This document shows, one piece after another, positions 36,204 to 44,470 of a stretch of 64,000 nt of DNA (position 1 is the stretch's first letter; every line of letters starts with the position of its first letter). The DNA lies in the NCBI RefSeq assembly GCF_027359575.1, contig NZ_CP114784.1, forward strand, positions 248,001 through 312,000, given 5' to 3'. The position numbers were made by a program, and so were the translations under genes. Source of the DNA: Prochlorococcus marinus str. MIT 0917 (GTDB taxonomy: Bacteria > Cyanobacteriota > Cyanobacteriia > PCC-6307 > Cyanobiaceae). Below the pieces are notes generated by a model, which saw nothing but the letters and a program-made list of their open reading frames with translations, had not been told where the DNA came from and made no database searches.

Positions 36204-37853
36204 ATGCAAATTCTTTCATCTAATGTTATCAACTATAAGAAGATTAAAGTAGGATTTATAAATTTTTTCTCAAAACATAAAAGAATTATTCTACCTTTTC
36301 TTTTTGTTCTTTTTTTTACATCACTTTATTTCATTATCGACTTCTCTAGCCAAAGTCTGGTCGCTCATGATGAGGGACTTTACGCTAGAAGAGCAAGAAT
36401 AATTGAGTACTCTGAGAATTGGTTTTCCCCTCCATTTTCAGAACCTCACCATAAGACATTAGGTAGTTATTGGTTTATAGCATTATCTATCAGATTGTTT
36501 GGAAATAGTGAACTTTCTGTAAGGCTTCCAAGTATTCTTTCTTCTTTCCTTTGCTTAATAATCTCATACTTAATCGCATTAAAAGTTTCAAATAAAAAAT
36601 CTGCATTAATTAGTTTATTCTCACTTTCATCAATGCCATTATGGATTCAATATTCAAGATATGCTAGTCCAGATATTCCATTTGTATTGTGTATTCTTTT
36701 ATGTATTTTATTTTTTCTTAAATCTCTAGATTCTTCAGATAATAGTAGCCGCTATTTTTATGTATTTTTATCTGGAATGTTTATTTCTATATCTTTTTTT
36801 ATTAGAAGTTATATGGCCTTTATTCCTCTTTTAGGACTCTCTCCTTTTGTTTTTTCTAATTTGTTCAGAAAAGAATATATTTTTAAAATGTTCTTTTGTA
36901 CTGGAATATTTATTGGCTCTATACCAACGTGTATTAATTTTTATTTTTCATTTAAAAAGTTTGGGATTAATGGAATTTCAATCCTTTTTGATTTTGCAAG
37001 GAACCAGGCAATAGGCGATGTTGGTTTTAACAATGTAATATTAGCCCCATTGAATTTTTTCTATTTAACTTTCCCGGTTGGAATACTTATTATTATTCTT
37101 AATTTTTTTACTAGATGTAAGATTAAGATCAATTATCCATTGCTAGTTTATATCTTTCCCTTAATATCTTTAACTTTGTTGCTATGTATGTCTACGACTT
37201 ATCCTCACTATTACCTTTTTCTTTTGCCATCTTTATCTATACTATTTGCTTCTTACTTATCATCATATGAATTTAGATACTCCAATTCAAAAAATATTAT
37301 TAGTTATTTATTGTTTATAATCATTTTATTCATTTCAATTGTATTTTTATTTGCTATTATTAATTATAAAGACTTCATAATTAATAATTTGCATGGGAAC
37401 CACTCAATAGTATATATTCTTATTTTGGTCCTTTTGTTATCTTATTTTACATCCTTTAGATTTATTTTTGATATTTTTTATCTTAGATTTAACTTAAAAA
37501 ATTTCTTTTATAATATAATTATACCTCAATACATTTGTTTATCCTTATTGTTTAATTTTGGTGTACTTGGTAATCCCAACTATAATATAAAACAATTCTT
37601 GAATGATAATGTTGTTTCTTCAATTGTAAACTCCAATACCATTTATTTATTTAGGGTTGAAAGTAAGACGCAGACTTTGTTGTCATATTACCTACCTTCC
37701 TCAAAGGTCGTAGATGATTTTGATGCTATTAGTAAATACAAGTATGTAATTGTTTCTAATAGCTCTTCCTTTAACAAAATAGAATTTAAGCAATTATTTA
37801 TCCCTGTTAAAAAGTTTGACAATCACTTTTTATTAATGAATATAAGTGAATAA
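36204..37853 (+). CDS. PMT/ArnT-like glycosyltransferase
   Basis: A 549-residue polytopic membrane protein of the PMT_2 type (GT-C fold), which transfers sugars from polyprenyl phosphate donors to lipids or proteins. The N-terminal loop SLVAHDEGLYARRARIIEYS has the Asp-Glu pair of the family, followed by HHKTLGSYWFIALSIRLFG. About twelve helices follow. The ATG at 36204 is preferred to a TTG two codons earlier. The protein is very AT-codon-rich, and the last 200 residues are strongly hydrophobic. Donor and acceptor are unknown; an envelope-modification role is an inference. Confidence 0.82.
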   Translation: MQILSSNVINYKKIKVGFINFFSKHKRIILPFLFVLFFTSLYFIIDFSSQSLVAHDEGLYARRARIIEYSENWFSPPFSEPHHKTLGSYWFIALSIRLFGNSELSVRLPSILSSFLCLIISYLIALKVSNKKSALISLFSLSSMPLWIQYSRYASPDIPFVLCILLCILFFLKSLDSSDNSSRYFYVFLSGMFISISFFIRSYMAFIPLLGLSPFVFSNLFRKEYIFKMFFCTGIFIGSIPTCINFYFSFKKFGINGISILFDFARNQAIGDVGFNNVILAPLNFFYLTFPVGILIIILNFFTRCKIKINYPLLVYIFPLISLTLLLCMSTTYPHYYLFLLPSLSILFASYLSSYEFRYSNSKNIISYLLFIIILFISIVFLFAIINYKDFIINNLHGNHSIVYILILVLLLSYFTSFRFIFDIFYLRFNLKNFFYNIIIPQYICLSLLFNFGVLGNPNYNIKQFLNDNVVSSIVNSNTIYLFRVESKTQTLLSYYLPSSKVVDDFDAISKYKYVIVSNSSSFNKIEFKQLFIPVKKFDNHFLLMNISE

Positions 37854-38028
37854 TATTAAAGTAATTCTATCAAAGGAAATGAATAAATTACTTAAAAATG
37901 CTTACACAAGATTTTGGGTCCCTGTTATGGGAAGGCTAGTTTCTGTATTTATTCCTTTACTTGAAGGAAAGTCTCCTGAGAAATCTCCAACATATGATAT
38001 GGACGGTAAAAATATAAATAAAGAATAG
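37846..38028 (+). CDS. Small basic protein overlapping the PMT gene
   Basis: A 60-residue frame whose GTG start at 37846 overlaps the last codons and stop of the PMT gene; an ATG at 37879 would give 49 residues. It contains KLLKNAYTRFWVPVMGRLVS then VFIPLLEGKSPEKS and ends polar. The basic, amphipathic helix may lie on a membrane. A weak AAAGGA lies only two bases before the ATG, so the GTG may be the real start. Real but uncharacterised gene, or a shadow tail; moderate to low certainty. Confidence 0.4.
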   Translation: MNNIKVILSKEMNKLLKNAYTRFWVPVMGRLVSVFIPLLEGKSPEKSPTYDMDGKNINKE

Positions 38029-38032
38029 TTGA

Positions 38033-38377
38033 TTATTCCGGTAAGGAACCCCCATGACAATATCCAACTGCCAGTGAATTGATGTCCATTTCTTCTTGGG
38101 ATTTATTTATACTATTTGATTTTATATACTTTGTAGTTTTATCTATGCATGAGGCACTTGATGATGTATATCTTACAATGGGGTATAAGTATAGTATTCC
38201 TGCAATTAGGATGGTTGAATAGGCTATATATTTTTTATTTTCATTAATAAACTGCACTGTTTCTTTTTTCTTTTTAAGATACTTAGAAAGCCATTTATCT
38301 GGTAACCCGATTTGAACAAATAACAGTTCAACCCACCATGGAAGTTCTGTTTGATTTTTATCTGAATTACTTTTCAT
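38033..38377 (-). CDS. Single-helix membrane hypothetical protein
   Basis: A 114-residue protein from the ATG at 38377. The N-terminal part has LPWWVELLFVQIGLPDKWLS, then a basic stretch (KYLKKKKE), a membrane helix IAYSTILIAGILYLYPIV, and a polar tail with two cysteines (SASCIDKTTK and VGYCHGGSLPE). Upstream in-frame ATG (38482) would add 35 residues of unlike composition. Not a named family. Its 3' end faces the small protein gene from the PMT side. Confidence 0.6.
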   Translation of the reverse strand: MKSNSDKNQTELPWWVELLFVQIGLPDKWLSKYLKKKKETVQFINENKKYIAYSTILIAGILYLYPIVRYTSSSASCIDKTTKYIKSNSINKSQEEMDINSLAVGYCHGGSLPE

Positions 38378-38600
38378 AGTGATAGTTAGATTTGTTAGCC
38401 CTTTAATAACAAAGTTTTGGGCTATTATCACATCAATATTGTACCAAGTAAAATATATCTCATTTTTATAAAAATGGAACACTCTTCTAATTCATTTATG
38501 AGTATTTACTCTTATTCTTCTGGTTTTCAAATTCCCTCACTCTGCTGATTGATTTTTCTATTAAAAATGGTGTATTATTTTTGTGGTTGAATTGTATTCG

Positions 38601-38870
38601 ATGGCAAAAAAAAGACGTAAACTTAACCCTGAATTAGAAAAAAACATTATATTAGCCAAGAAACAAATTGAATTAATTACAGCTATAATTCACGATATTG
38701 ATGAGGATGACATACAGGAGGAATATAAAACTGCATTTTTACCTGTAATGAGTGCCTATATGTCTCTTGATCAAATGTATAAGGAAGTTGGTTTCAATGA
38801 TGAAACTACTAATCTCTATCAATTATATTTGACGAATTTAGATAAATTCAAAAATGAATATGAGCTTTAG
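38601..38870 (+). CDS. Acidic-tailed hypothetical protein
   Basis: An 89-residue protein from the ATG at 38601. It begins basic (MAKKRRKLNPELEKN) and continues with helices IILAKKQIELITAIIHDIDE and TAFLPVMSAYMSLDQMYKEV, ending NLDKFKNEYEL. No membrane helix is expected. An upstream GTG at 38583 adds only six residues. The family is not recognised. Confidence 0.6.
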   Translation: MAKKRRKLNPELEKNIILAKKQIELITAIIHDIDEDDIQEEYKTAFLPVMSAYMSLDQMYKEVGFNDETTNLYQLYLTNLDKFKNEYEL

Positions 38871-38940
38871 TTTATTGAGCTTTTATATCCTTTGATTTCT
38901 CTTGGATAGATAAATCTAAAAAAAGAGATTAATTTCACTA

Positions 38941-39051
38941 TTGATTTTTATTGTTTTGATTTGTATTTCAGCCCCTGAAATATTTTATTTTTTAATATTT
39001 ATAACTATTTTTCTTGTCGCTTTATATAAATCCGATTTCTTTATTAATTAA
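38941..39051 (+). CDS. Candidate 36-residue membrane peptide
   Basis: A short frame from TTG at 38941 to TAA at 39051: a single hydrophobic stretch YFLIFITIFLVALYKSDFFIN after IVLICISAPE. A purine-rich AAAAGAGAT precedes it by about ten bases. It lies in the 353-base gap between the 38601 gene and the DUF2103 gene, which otherwise holds only the next candidate. AT-rich sequence makes hydrophobic frames easily, so this is weak. Confidence 0.2.
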   Translation: MIFIVLICISAPEIFYFLIFITIFLVALYKSDFFIN

Positions 39052-39102
39052 TAGTGCTTCTTTGTTTTTATGAATTATTTTAAATAAATAATTTCTATTT
39101 TT

Positions 39103-39261
39103 ATGGCTGATAACCTCTACGATATTGATTCCGCAATGAACATGATTAAAGAAGATATAATAAGAGAACTTTCTGAATCTGTAACTAAACAAAATAAAAA
39201 CGTATACTACCAGCAAAACTCGTTTAACAACCTTTCTTTTTCCGATAAGACTTTGGATTAG
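39103..39261 (+). CDS. Candidate 52-residue hydrophilic protein
   Basis: A frame from ATG at 39103 to TAG at 39261: MADNLYDIDSAMNMIKEDII then RELSESVTKQNKNVYYQQNS and a short end. The amino-acid mix, without long hydrophobic runs, is that of a soluble protein rather than noise. It overlaps the end of the convergent DUF2103 gene by 38 bases, and the longer frame on the opposite strand (39022-39270) looks like its shadow. No family recognised. Confidence 0.35.
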   Translation: MADNLYDIDSAMNMIKEDIIRELSESVTKQNKNVYYQQNSFNNLSFSDKTLD

Positions 39262-39526
39262 TTTTTTCAATTATTTCTATAATTTCACTCTCATCCAAGC
39301 TTGTAACCAGAAAAACCTCTTGTACAAGTTTACCTTTTCTTGCTAGGAGCTTATAACCTTCTTTTGTTTTGACAGTAACCTTTAGGCCTAGATTCTCTCC
39401 TCTTCCATTCGTCTTTGATAGTGAGGCAGGGGTAACTGTCTTAATCTCATCGAATGCTGAAATTTTTTTCAACCATTTGATAAGGCCTTCTATATGAGTG
39501 CTGTGATTTTGAACAAGTCTTCCCAT
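39224..39526 (-). CDS. DUF2103 family protein
   Basis: A 100-residue protein of the DUF2103 (predicted metal-binding) family. The family start MGRLVQNHSTHIEGLIKWL is complete with its two histidines, followed by FDEIKTVTPASLSKTNGRGE, where acidic and asparagine residues could add ligands. The remaining half is a basic region with YRKKKGC at the end. No membrane helix. It sits alone on the minus strand before petN, and its end overlaps a candidate short gene. Confidence 0.8.
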   Translation of the reverse strand: MGRLVQNHSTHIEGLIKWLKKISAFDEIKTVTPASLSKTNGRGENLGLKVTVKTKEGYKLLARKGKLVQEVFLVTSLDESEIIEIIEKTNPKSYRKKKGC

Positions 39527-39617
39527 TATTCTGATATGTGTTGTTGTTTTTTATTTCTGATTTAATGATTGCTTTTAATTTCTCTATGATTCCACTAATT
39601 AATCCTTTTTAATAAGT

Positions 39618-39623
39618 TATAAT
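39618..39623 (+). promoter_or_regulatory. Candidate -10 element for petN
   Basis: A perfect TATAAT, twenty bases before the petN ATG. No good -35 is visible at the normal distance, which is common in cyanobacterial promoters. The element is the only such hexamer in the 116-base gap. Confidence 0.4.
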
Positions 39624-39642
39624 TTAAAAAATATTTCTAGTC

Positions 39643-39744
39643 ATGATCTTCACTTTAGGTTGGGCTTCCTTAGCTGCTATTTTCACTTTTTCAATTGCAA
39701 TGGTTGTTTGGGGTAGAAATGGTGATGGTTCTATTGATATCTAA
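39643..39744 (+). CDS. petN: Cytochrome b6f complex subunit PetN
   Basis: A 33-residue membrane subunit, too short for most gene finders. The peptide [20 protein letters not shown], then [13 protein letters not shown], matches PetN: one membrane helix with the GWxSLAxIF core and a WGRNG end. PetN is required to build a stable b6f dimer in the thylakoid. Its candidate -10 lies just upstream, and a small membrane gene follows 8 bases later. Confidence 0.95.
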   Translation: MIFTLGWASLAAIFTFSIAMVVWGRNGDGSIDI

Positions 39745-39752
39745 TCAAAACT

Positions 39753-39878
39753 ATGCCTATAGACTTTAACCTCTATAGTTTTTTATCCTTTTTTTCAATT
39801 GTACTACTGTCATTTATCACCATAGGAGTGATGTATATTAGTTATGTTGATTGGAAAGATAAAAGAAGAAAGAAATGA
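39753..39878 (+). CDS. 41-residue single-helix protein after petN
   Basis: A short gene beginning ATG at 39753, 8 bases after the petN stop. It encodes MPIDFNLYSFLSFFSIVLLS, FITIGVMYISY and then a basic tail VDWKDKRRKK. The helix-plus-positive-tail shape puts the tail on the cytoplasmic side. Its tight spacing to petN suggests co-transcription; a b6f or thylakoid role is speculative. It converges on thf1 across 8 bases. Confidence 0.65.
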   Translation: MPIDFNLYSFLSFFSIVLLSFITIGVMYISYVDWKDKRRKK

Positions 39879-39886
39879 TTCTGACT

Positions 39887-40486
39887 TTATTTTGAAGTTA
39901 CGTTTAATGCGATAATTTCTAACGCTTGTTTCATCTTCTCGATATTTGACTTATACATACTTATATCTTTCTCAACTCTTGAATATTGGTATCCGAGCAA
40001 TTCGGAAACATTATTTACTTCTTTATTAATATCTTCTTCTTTTACATCCTTTAATGATGGAATTTCACTCACTAATTTGTAGATACCAATAGCATTGATG
40101 CGACTATAATAGTCATAGCCTTTATTATCATTATTATGTTGTGATAAAAATGAATTTAGATCTTCTTTTGTAAATGATTTTGCCTTACGCACTAATTCCT
40201 CTGATGAGCTACTTATCTCAGTCGGATTAAAACCATTGCAATTACATATCGCTTCAAATAACTTTGTAATATGATCGCTAGGTTTATAACCACTTGTGAA
40301 TTTATTAAATATTTCTTTTAGTCCAATAGCAAAAATTGAATCTTTTTTAAAGTTTTTCTGATGACTCAGTAAATGAAGTTCTACTAGCAGTTCATCTGCT
40401 AGTTTTCTATAAATTGGTGGTATGACATAAGGAAATTCCTTATGGAAATCAGATTTGCTGTCTGAAATTGTTGCTCTAACGCTCAA
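39887..40486 (-). CDS. thf1: Thf1/Psb29, photosystem II biogenesis protein
   Basis: About 199 residues of the Thf1/Psb29 family, which works with FtsH in photosystem II repair and thylakoid formation. The core [21 protein letters not shown] and [11 protein letters not shown] is typical of its N-terminus, and the C-terminal helix with [20 protein letters not shown] is a coiled coil. Family proteins start within a few residues of ISDSK, which favours a TTG at 40486 over the ATG at 40546, whose extra 20 residues are basic and unlike the family. The gene is divergent from clpP. Confidence 0.85.
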   Translation of the reverse strand: MSVRATISDSKSDFHKEFPYVIPPIYRKLADELLVELHLLSHQKNFKKDSIFAIGLKEIFNKFTSGYKPSDHITKLFEAICNCNGFNPTEISSSSEELVRKAKSFTKEDLNSFLSQHNNDNKGYDYYSRINAIGIYKLVSEIPSLKDVKEEDINKEVNNVSELLGYQYSRVEKDISMYKSNIEKMKQALEIIALNVTSK

Positions 40487-40544
40487 TGCCAAACCTAGAT
40501 AATTCTTAAGAGACCTTAGCTTACCCCGCGACTTAGCTAGGATC

Positions 40545-41162
40545 ATGAAAACCGACCATTATTATCGTTCAATGATTCCAATAGTTATTGAAGAATCTGG
40601 AAGAGGAGAAAGAGCCTTTGATATTTATTCAAGGCTTTTAAGAGAAAGAATAGTTTTTTTGGGTGAACCAGTTACTAGTGATTCTGCCAATAGGATTGTT
40701 GCTCAACTCCTTTTCCTAGAAGCTGACGATCCAGATAAAGATATCTTTCTTTATATAAATTCTCCAGGTGGTTCTGTTTATGACGGCCTTGGTATTTTTG
40801 ACACAATGCAACATGTAAAGCCTGATATTCATACCGTTTGTGTTGGCCTTGCTGCAAGTATGGGTGCCTTTCTACTTTGTGCAGGAGCAAAAGGCAAGAG
40901 AAGCAGTTTGCTCCATTCAAGAATAATGATTCATCAGCCACTTGGAGGTGCAAGAGGTCAAGCTAGTGATATAAGGATCCAAGCTGATGAAATATTGTTT
41001 ATAAAAGATAAATTAAACAATGAATTATCTGAAAGAACTGGTCAACCTATTGAACGGATTAGAGAGGATACAGATAGAGATTTTTATATGTCTCCAACTG
41101 AGGCAATCGAATATGGAATTATAGACAATGTGTTTAATAAGCGTCCAATAAATTCAATTTAA
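40545..41162 (+). CDS. clpP: ATP-dependent Clp protease proteolytic subunit
   Basis: A 205-residue serine protease subunit. The catalytic triad is present: Ser in [14 protein letters not shown], His in [13 protein letters not shown] and Asp in [11 protein letters not shown]. It forms the barrel fed by ClpA, ClpC or ClpX. The family core begins [19 protein letters not shown]; the ATG at 40545 adds KTDHYYRS in front, and an ATG at 40572 would start directly at the core. The first ATG shares two bases with the opposite-strand ATG of the thf1 frame (CATG). ftsH, another membrane protease, converges from the far side. Confidence 0.93.
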   Translation: MKTDHYYRSMIPIVIEESGRGERAFDIYSRLLRERIVFLGEPVTSDSANRIVAQLLFLEADDPDKDIFLYINSPGGSVYDGLGIFDTMQHVKPDIHTVCVGLAASMGAFLLCAGAKGKRSSLLHSRIMIHQPLGGARGQASDIRIQADEILFIKDKLNNELSERTGQPIERIREDTDRDFYMSPTEAIEYGIIDNVFNKRPINSI

Positions 41163-41171
41163 ATTGAATTT

Positions 41172-43094
41172 TTATTTTGGATCTTGTAGTACTGGTGTAA
41201 ATCTGTCTTTTTCGGGAATAGATGTGTAGTCAGACAATATCTTGCAGAACTCTTTTCCATCCATAGTTTCCTTTTCGATTAATATTTCTACTAATTTGTC
41301 CATAGCAACTCTATTCTTAGCCACTAATTCGAGTGTTTCTTGATAACAACGCTTGACTATCTTTCTAACCTGCTCATCAATTTGTTTAGAAATTTCATCC
41401 GATATATCAGACGTATTCATAAGGCTTCTTCCTACAAAAACTTCTTGACTATCTCCTTCTAATGAAACCGGCCCAAGGCTGCTCATTCCAAATCTAGTGA
41501 CCATTTGTCGTGCCATGGAAGCAACCTGCTGTACATCGCCACCTGCTCCAGTTGTAACTTCTTCTCTTCCAAATATTATGTCTTCAGCGGCTCTCCCCCC
41601 TAATGCGCCCATTATTCTTGCTTTCAATTGAGCCCTACTTATTAAGGCCTGATCATCATCTGGAGAGAACCAAGTCAAACCTTTTGCTTGCCCTCTAGGA
41701 ATGACTGTAACTTTCTGGACTGGATCATGATCTTTTACTAGCGAGCCCACCAAAGCATGACCAACTTCATGATAAGCAATTAGTCTCTTGCTTCTTCCAT
41801 CAACTAAAGGTTGACCTTCCATTCCCGCAATGATGCGATCAACTGCGTCATCAATTTCTGATAGACCTATTTGATGCTTCCTTCTTCTGGCTGTAAGAAT
41901 AGCGGCTTCGTTTAATAAATTTGCAAGGTCAGCACCTGTAAAACCAGGCGTTCTTCTAGCAATACTCTCTAAAGTTAAATCCTTTTCTAGTTTTTTATTT
42001 CTAGAGTGAACTTTGAGGATAGATAATCTACCAGTTATATCAGGTGCATCTACAGTAACTTGTCTATCAAATCTACCTGGCCTCATCAATGCTGAGTCAA
42101 GAACATCAGGTCTATTTGTCGCAGCAATTATAATAATTCCACTATTTCCCTCAAATCCATCCATTTCGGTCAGGAGTTGGTTAAGTGTTTGTTCTCTTTC
42201 ATCATTACCTCCACCTATACCAGCGCCTCGCTGTCTTCCTACTGCATCAATTTCATCAATAAAAATTAAACATGGACTATTTTCTTTTGCTCTTTTAAAT
42301 AAATCTCTGACGCGACTTGCTCCTACACCTACAAACATTTCTACAAATTCTGAGCCAGAAAGTGAAAAGAAAGGTACATCTGCTTCTCCAGCAATTGCCT
42401 TTGCTAAAAGGGTTTTACCAGTTCCTGGAGGTCCTACTAATAAAACACCTCTTGGGATTTGAGCTCCAACAGATGTAAATCTTTCAGGTTGTTTTAAAAA
42501 AGTAACTACCTCCTCTAAATCTTGTTTTGCTTCGTTTACTCCAGCAACATCATCGAATTTGACACCTGTCTCTGCCTCCATGGCAAATCTTGCCTTTGTT
42601 TTACCAAATTGCATTGCTTGACCTGGACCACCTGGCATTGAATTTGATCTCCTTGAAAGAAGTATCAAACCTCCGATCAGGATTAGTGGAAATAGAAGAT
42701 TGCCGAGTATTCCAATTCCCGCTGGGGCAGTTTTTGGTGGATGAATATCAAAACTTATTCCCTCATCTTTTAGTGATGAAACTAATTCAGGCGCTAATCC
42801 TGGAAGATCAACTTTTAAACGTTGTACTCTATTATCAATTTCAGGATCTACTGATTCAACGATTGCATTTCTTCCTCCTTCATATATGTCAACGGAAGTA
42901 ACTCTCCCTGCTTTTACATAATCAAGAAAACGTCCATAGCTAATTTTAGCAACTGGTGCATTTCTAGATATATTGGAGTTACTTCTTTGTGAGACTTGGG
43001 TATTGGTTGATGATCCTAAAATTTGCCAAGTGATCAATACTACTATTGTTATTGGAAGCACCCAGAGAGCTATAACTTTCCATTTCTTATCCAT
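41172..43094 (-). CDS. ftsH: ATP-dependent zinc metalloprotease FtsH
   Basis: A 640-residue membrane AAA+ protease. Two membrane helices (about residues 7-26 and 125-147) flank a periplasmic/lumenal domain. The ATPase module has Walker [12 protein letters not shown] near 221 and the second region of homology [18 protein letters not shown]. The zinc site [10 protein letters not shown] carries His442, Glu443 and His446. It degrades damaged photosystem II D1 and other membrane proteins; thf1 lies two genes away, fitting this role. Convergent with clpP, 9 bases apart. Cyanobacteria have several FtsH copies; which one this is cannot be told here. Confidence 0.95.
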   Translation of the reverse strand: MDKKWKVIALWVLPITIVVLITWQILGSSTNTQVSQRSNSNISRNAPVAKISYGRFLDYVKAGRVTSVDIYEGGRNAIVESVDPEIDNRVQRLKVDLPGLAPELVSSLKDEGISFDIHPPKTAPAGIGILGNLLFPLILIGGLILLSRRSNSMPGGPGQAMQFGKTKARFAMEAETGVKFDDVAGVNEAKQDLEEVVTFLKQPERFTSVGAQIPRGVLLVGPPGTGKTLLAKAIAGEADVPFFSLSGSEFVEMFVGVGASRVRDLFKRAKENSPCLIFIDEIDAVGRQRGAGIGGGNDEREQTLNQLLTEMDGFEGNSGIIIIAATNRPDVLDSALMRPGRFDRQVTVDAPDITGRLSILKVHSRNKKLEKDLTLESIARRTPGFTGADLANLLNEAAILTARRRKHQIGLSEIDDAVDRIIAGMEGQPLVDGRSKRLIAYHEVGHALVGSLVKDHDPVQKVTVIPRGQAKGLTWFSPDDDQALISRAQLKARIMGALGGRAAEDIIFGREEVTTGAGGDVQQVASMARQMVTRFGMSSLGPVSLEGDSQEVFVGRSLMNTSDISDEISKQIDEQVRKIVKRCYQETLELVAKNRVAMDKLVEILIEKETMDGKEFCKILSDYTSIPEKDRFTPVLQDPK

Positions 43095-43234
43095 AAATTT
43101 TAAAACTTTTTATACGATTGTAATGGTGTAAAGCCCATTCCGTTGGAAGGTTTCATCAGTTTTGTGGAATTATTTAAAAAATATATTTATTAATTTCAAT
43201 TTTAAATCGAATATTAGTATATAAACAATGATAT

Positions 43235-44464
43235 TTATAAACTTCTTAATGCAGTAATTGGATCTAGCTTGGCTGCTCTTTTGGCAGGTAAAACACCAAA
43301 TGTTAAACCTATTGTTCCTGAAATCATAACCGTTATTAATACCGTTACATATCCAATTGTTGCAGGTAAAGGTGTTAATAAAGCTACAATCTTTACTGTT
43401 GTAAGTCCTAATCCGGTCCCGGCTATTCCACCCATGGTAGAGAGAATTAATGATTCAATTATGAATTGAGTAGAAATATCAAGTCTTCTTGCACCAAGAG
43501 CTTTTCTAAGTCCTATTTCTTCTGTCCTTTCACTAACAGATACTAGCATTATATTCATAATACCTATTCCACCAACTAGTAATGAGATTCCACCTATTGC
43601 CGCTAGCATTAATGTTAAACCACCTGTAATCGTAGATACTATTTGTAAAGCATCTTTTTGAGATCTAACAGCAAAGTCGTCATCCCTAATTATTTTATGT
43701 CTTTGTCTTAATAAGTTCGTTACTTGAAACTTTGCAGCTGTTGTTGATTTTTCGTTTATTGCTTCCACACTTATGAAACTAAGGCTAATTCCATATGTTG
43801 GGTCTTTACCAGTGATTCTGTTGACCATAGTGGTTAGAGGAATGTATGCGTTCTCATCTTGATTATTTCCAAATACAGCCCCCTTAGGCTTCATTACTCC
43901 CACAATTTCAAATGACTGGTCTTTGATTCTTATCCTCTCTCCCAAACCTTCCCTTTCATTAAAGAGTTTCTCTTCAAGATCTGGTCCAATAACTACTACA
44001 TTTTTAGCTCCTTTAGTATCTTGATCATTGATAAAACGACCTTTAGCAATTTCAAAGCTTCTAACAATTAAAAAATCACTTGTAACTCCTGAAATAGAAC
44101 TGCTTGTACTTTTGGAACCCGTTTGAATGACTTCATTCGATGAGATTTGTGGGGCTACTCTTTTAACAGTCGGGACTTGTTGTTCTATTGCTATTGCATC
44201 TTTAAGAACGAGGTTTTTTGGAAAAGCTACACCCCGTCTTCTTGTGTCATTGTTGCCTGGCACTACAAATAAGACATTTGCACCTAGATTGCTTAATTGG
44301 TTTTCCGCAAGATTTTGTGCTCCTCTTCCAACTCCTACCAATGTTATGACAGAAGCATTACCAATAACTATCCCAAGCATTGTTAATAGGCTTCTAAACT
44401 TATTTGATTTAAGATTCTTTATTGCCATTACCGAGGTTTCGGCAAGCGGAAGTTTCCTTTTCAT
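43235..44464 (-). CDS. MacB-like ABC permease
   Basis: A 409-residue permease with a periplasmic core and FtsX-type domain. The N-terminal helix follows MAIKNLKSNKFRSLLTMLGI, a MacB_PCD domain spans about residues 60-250, and three C-terminal helices carry SVSERTEEIGLRKALGARRLD. MacB-type permeases export substrates or drive outer-membrane transport together with a separate ATPase; none is encoded beside it. It could be a DevC-type or unknown exporter. pyk lies just upstream on the same strand with only 6 bases between. Confidence 0.86.
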   Translation of the reverse strand: MKRKLPLAETSVMAIKNLKSNKFRSLLTMLGIVIGNASVITLVGVGRGAQNLAENQLSNLGANVLFVVPGNNDTRRRGVAFPKNLVLKDAIAIEQQVPTVKRVAPQISSNEVIQTGSKSTSSSISGVTSDFLIVRSFEIAKGRFINDQDTKGAKNVVVIGPDLEEKLFNEREGLGERIRIKDQSFEIVGVMKPKGAVFGNNQDENAYIPLTTMVNRITGKDPTYGISLSFISVEAINEKSTTAAKFQVTNLLRQRHKIIRDDDFAVRSQKDALQIVSTITGGLTLMLAAIGGISLLVGGIGIMNIMLVSVSERTEEIGLRKALGARRLDISTQFIIESLILSTMGGIAGTGLGLTTVKIVALLTPLPATIGYVTVLITVMISGTIGLTFGVLPAKRAAKLDPITALRSL

Positions 44465-44470
44465 ATCTAT

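Noticed and set aside
39022-39270. 82-codon minus frame near the DUF2103 gene
   Set aside because: Aromatic and hydrophobic shadow of the plus-strand 39103-39261 candidate; it also overlaps the DUF2103 gene.
42013-42462. 149-codon plus frame opposite ftsH
   Set aside because: It is the antisense of the conserved FtsH ATPase domain and is proline- and serine-rich by codon mirror effect.
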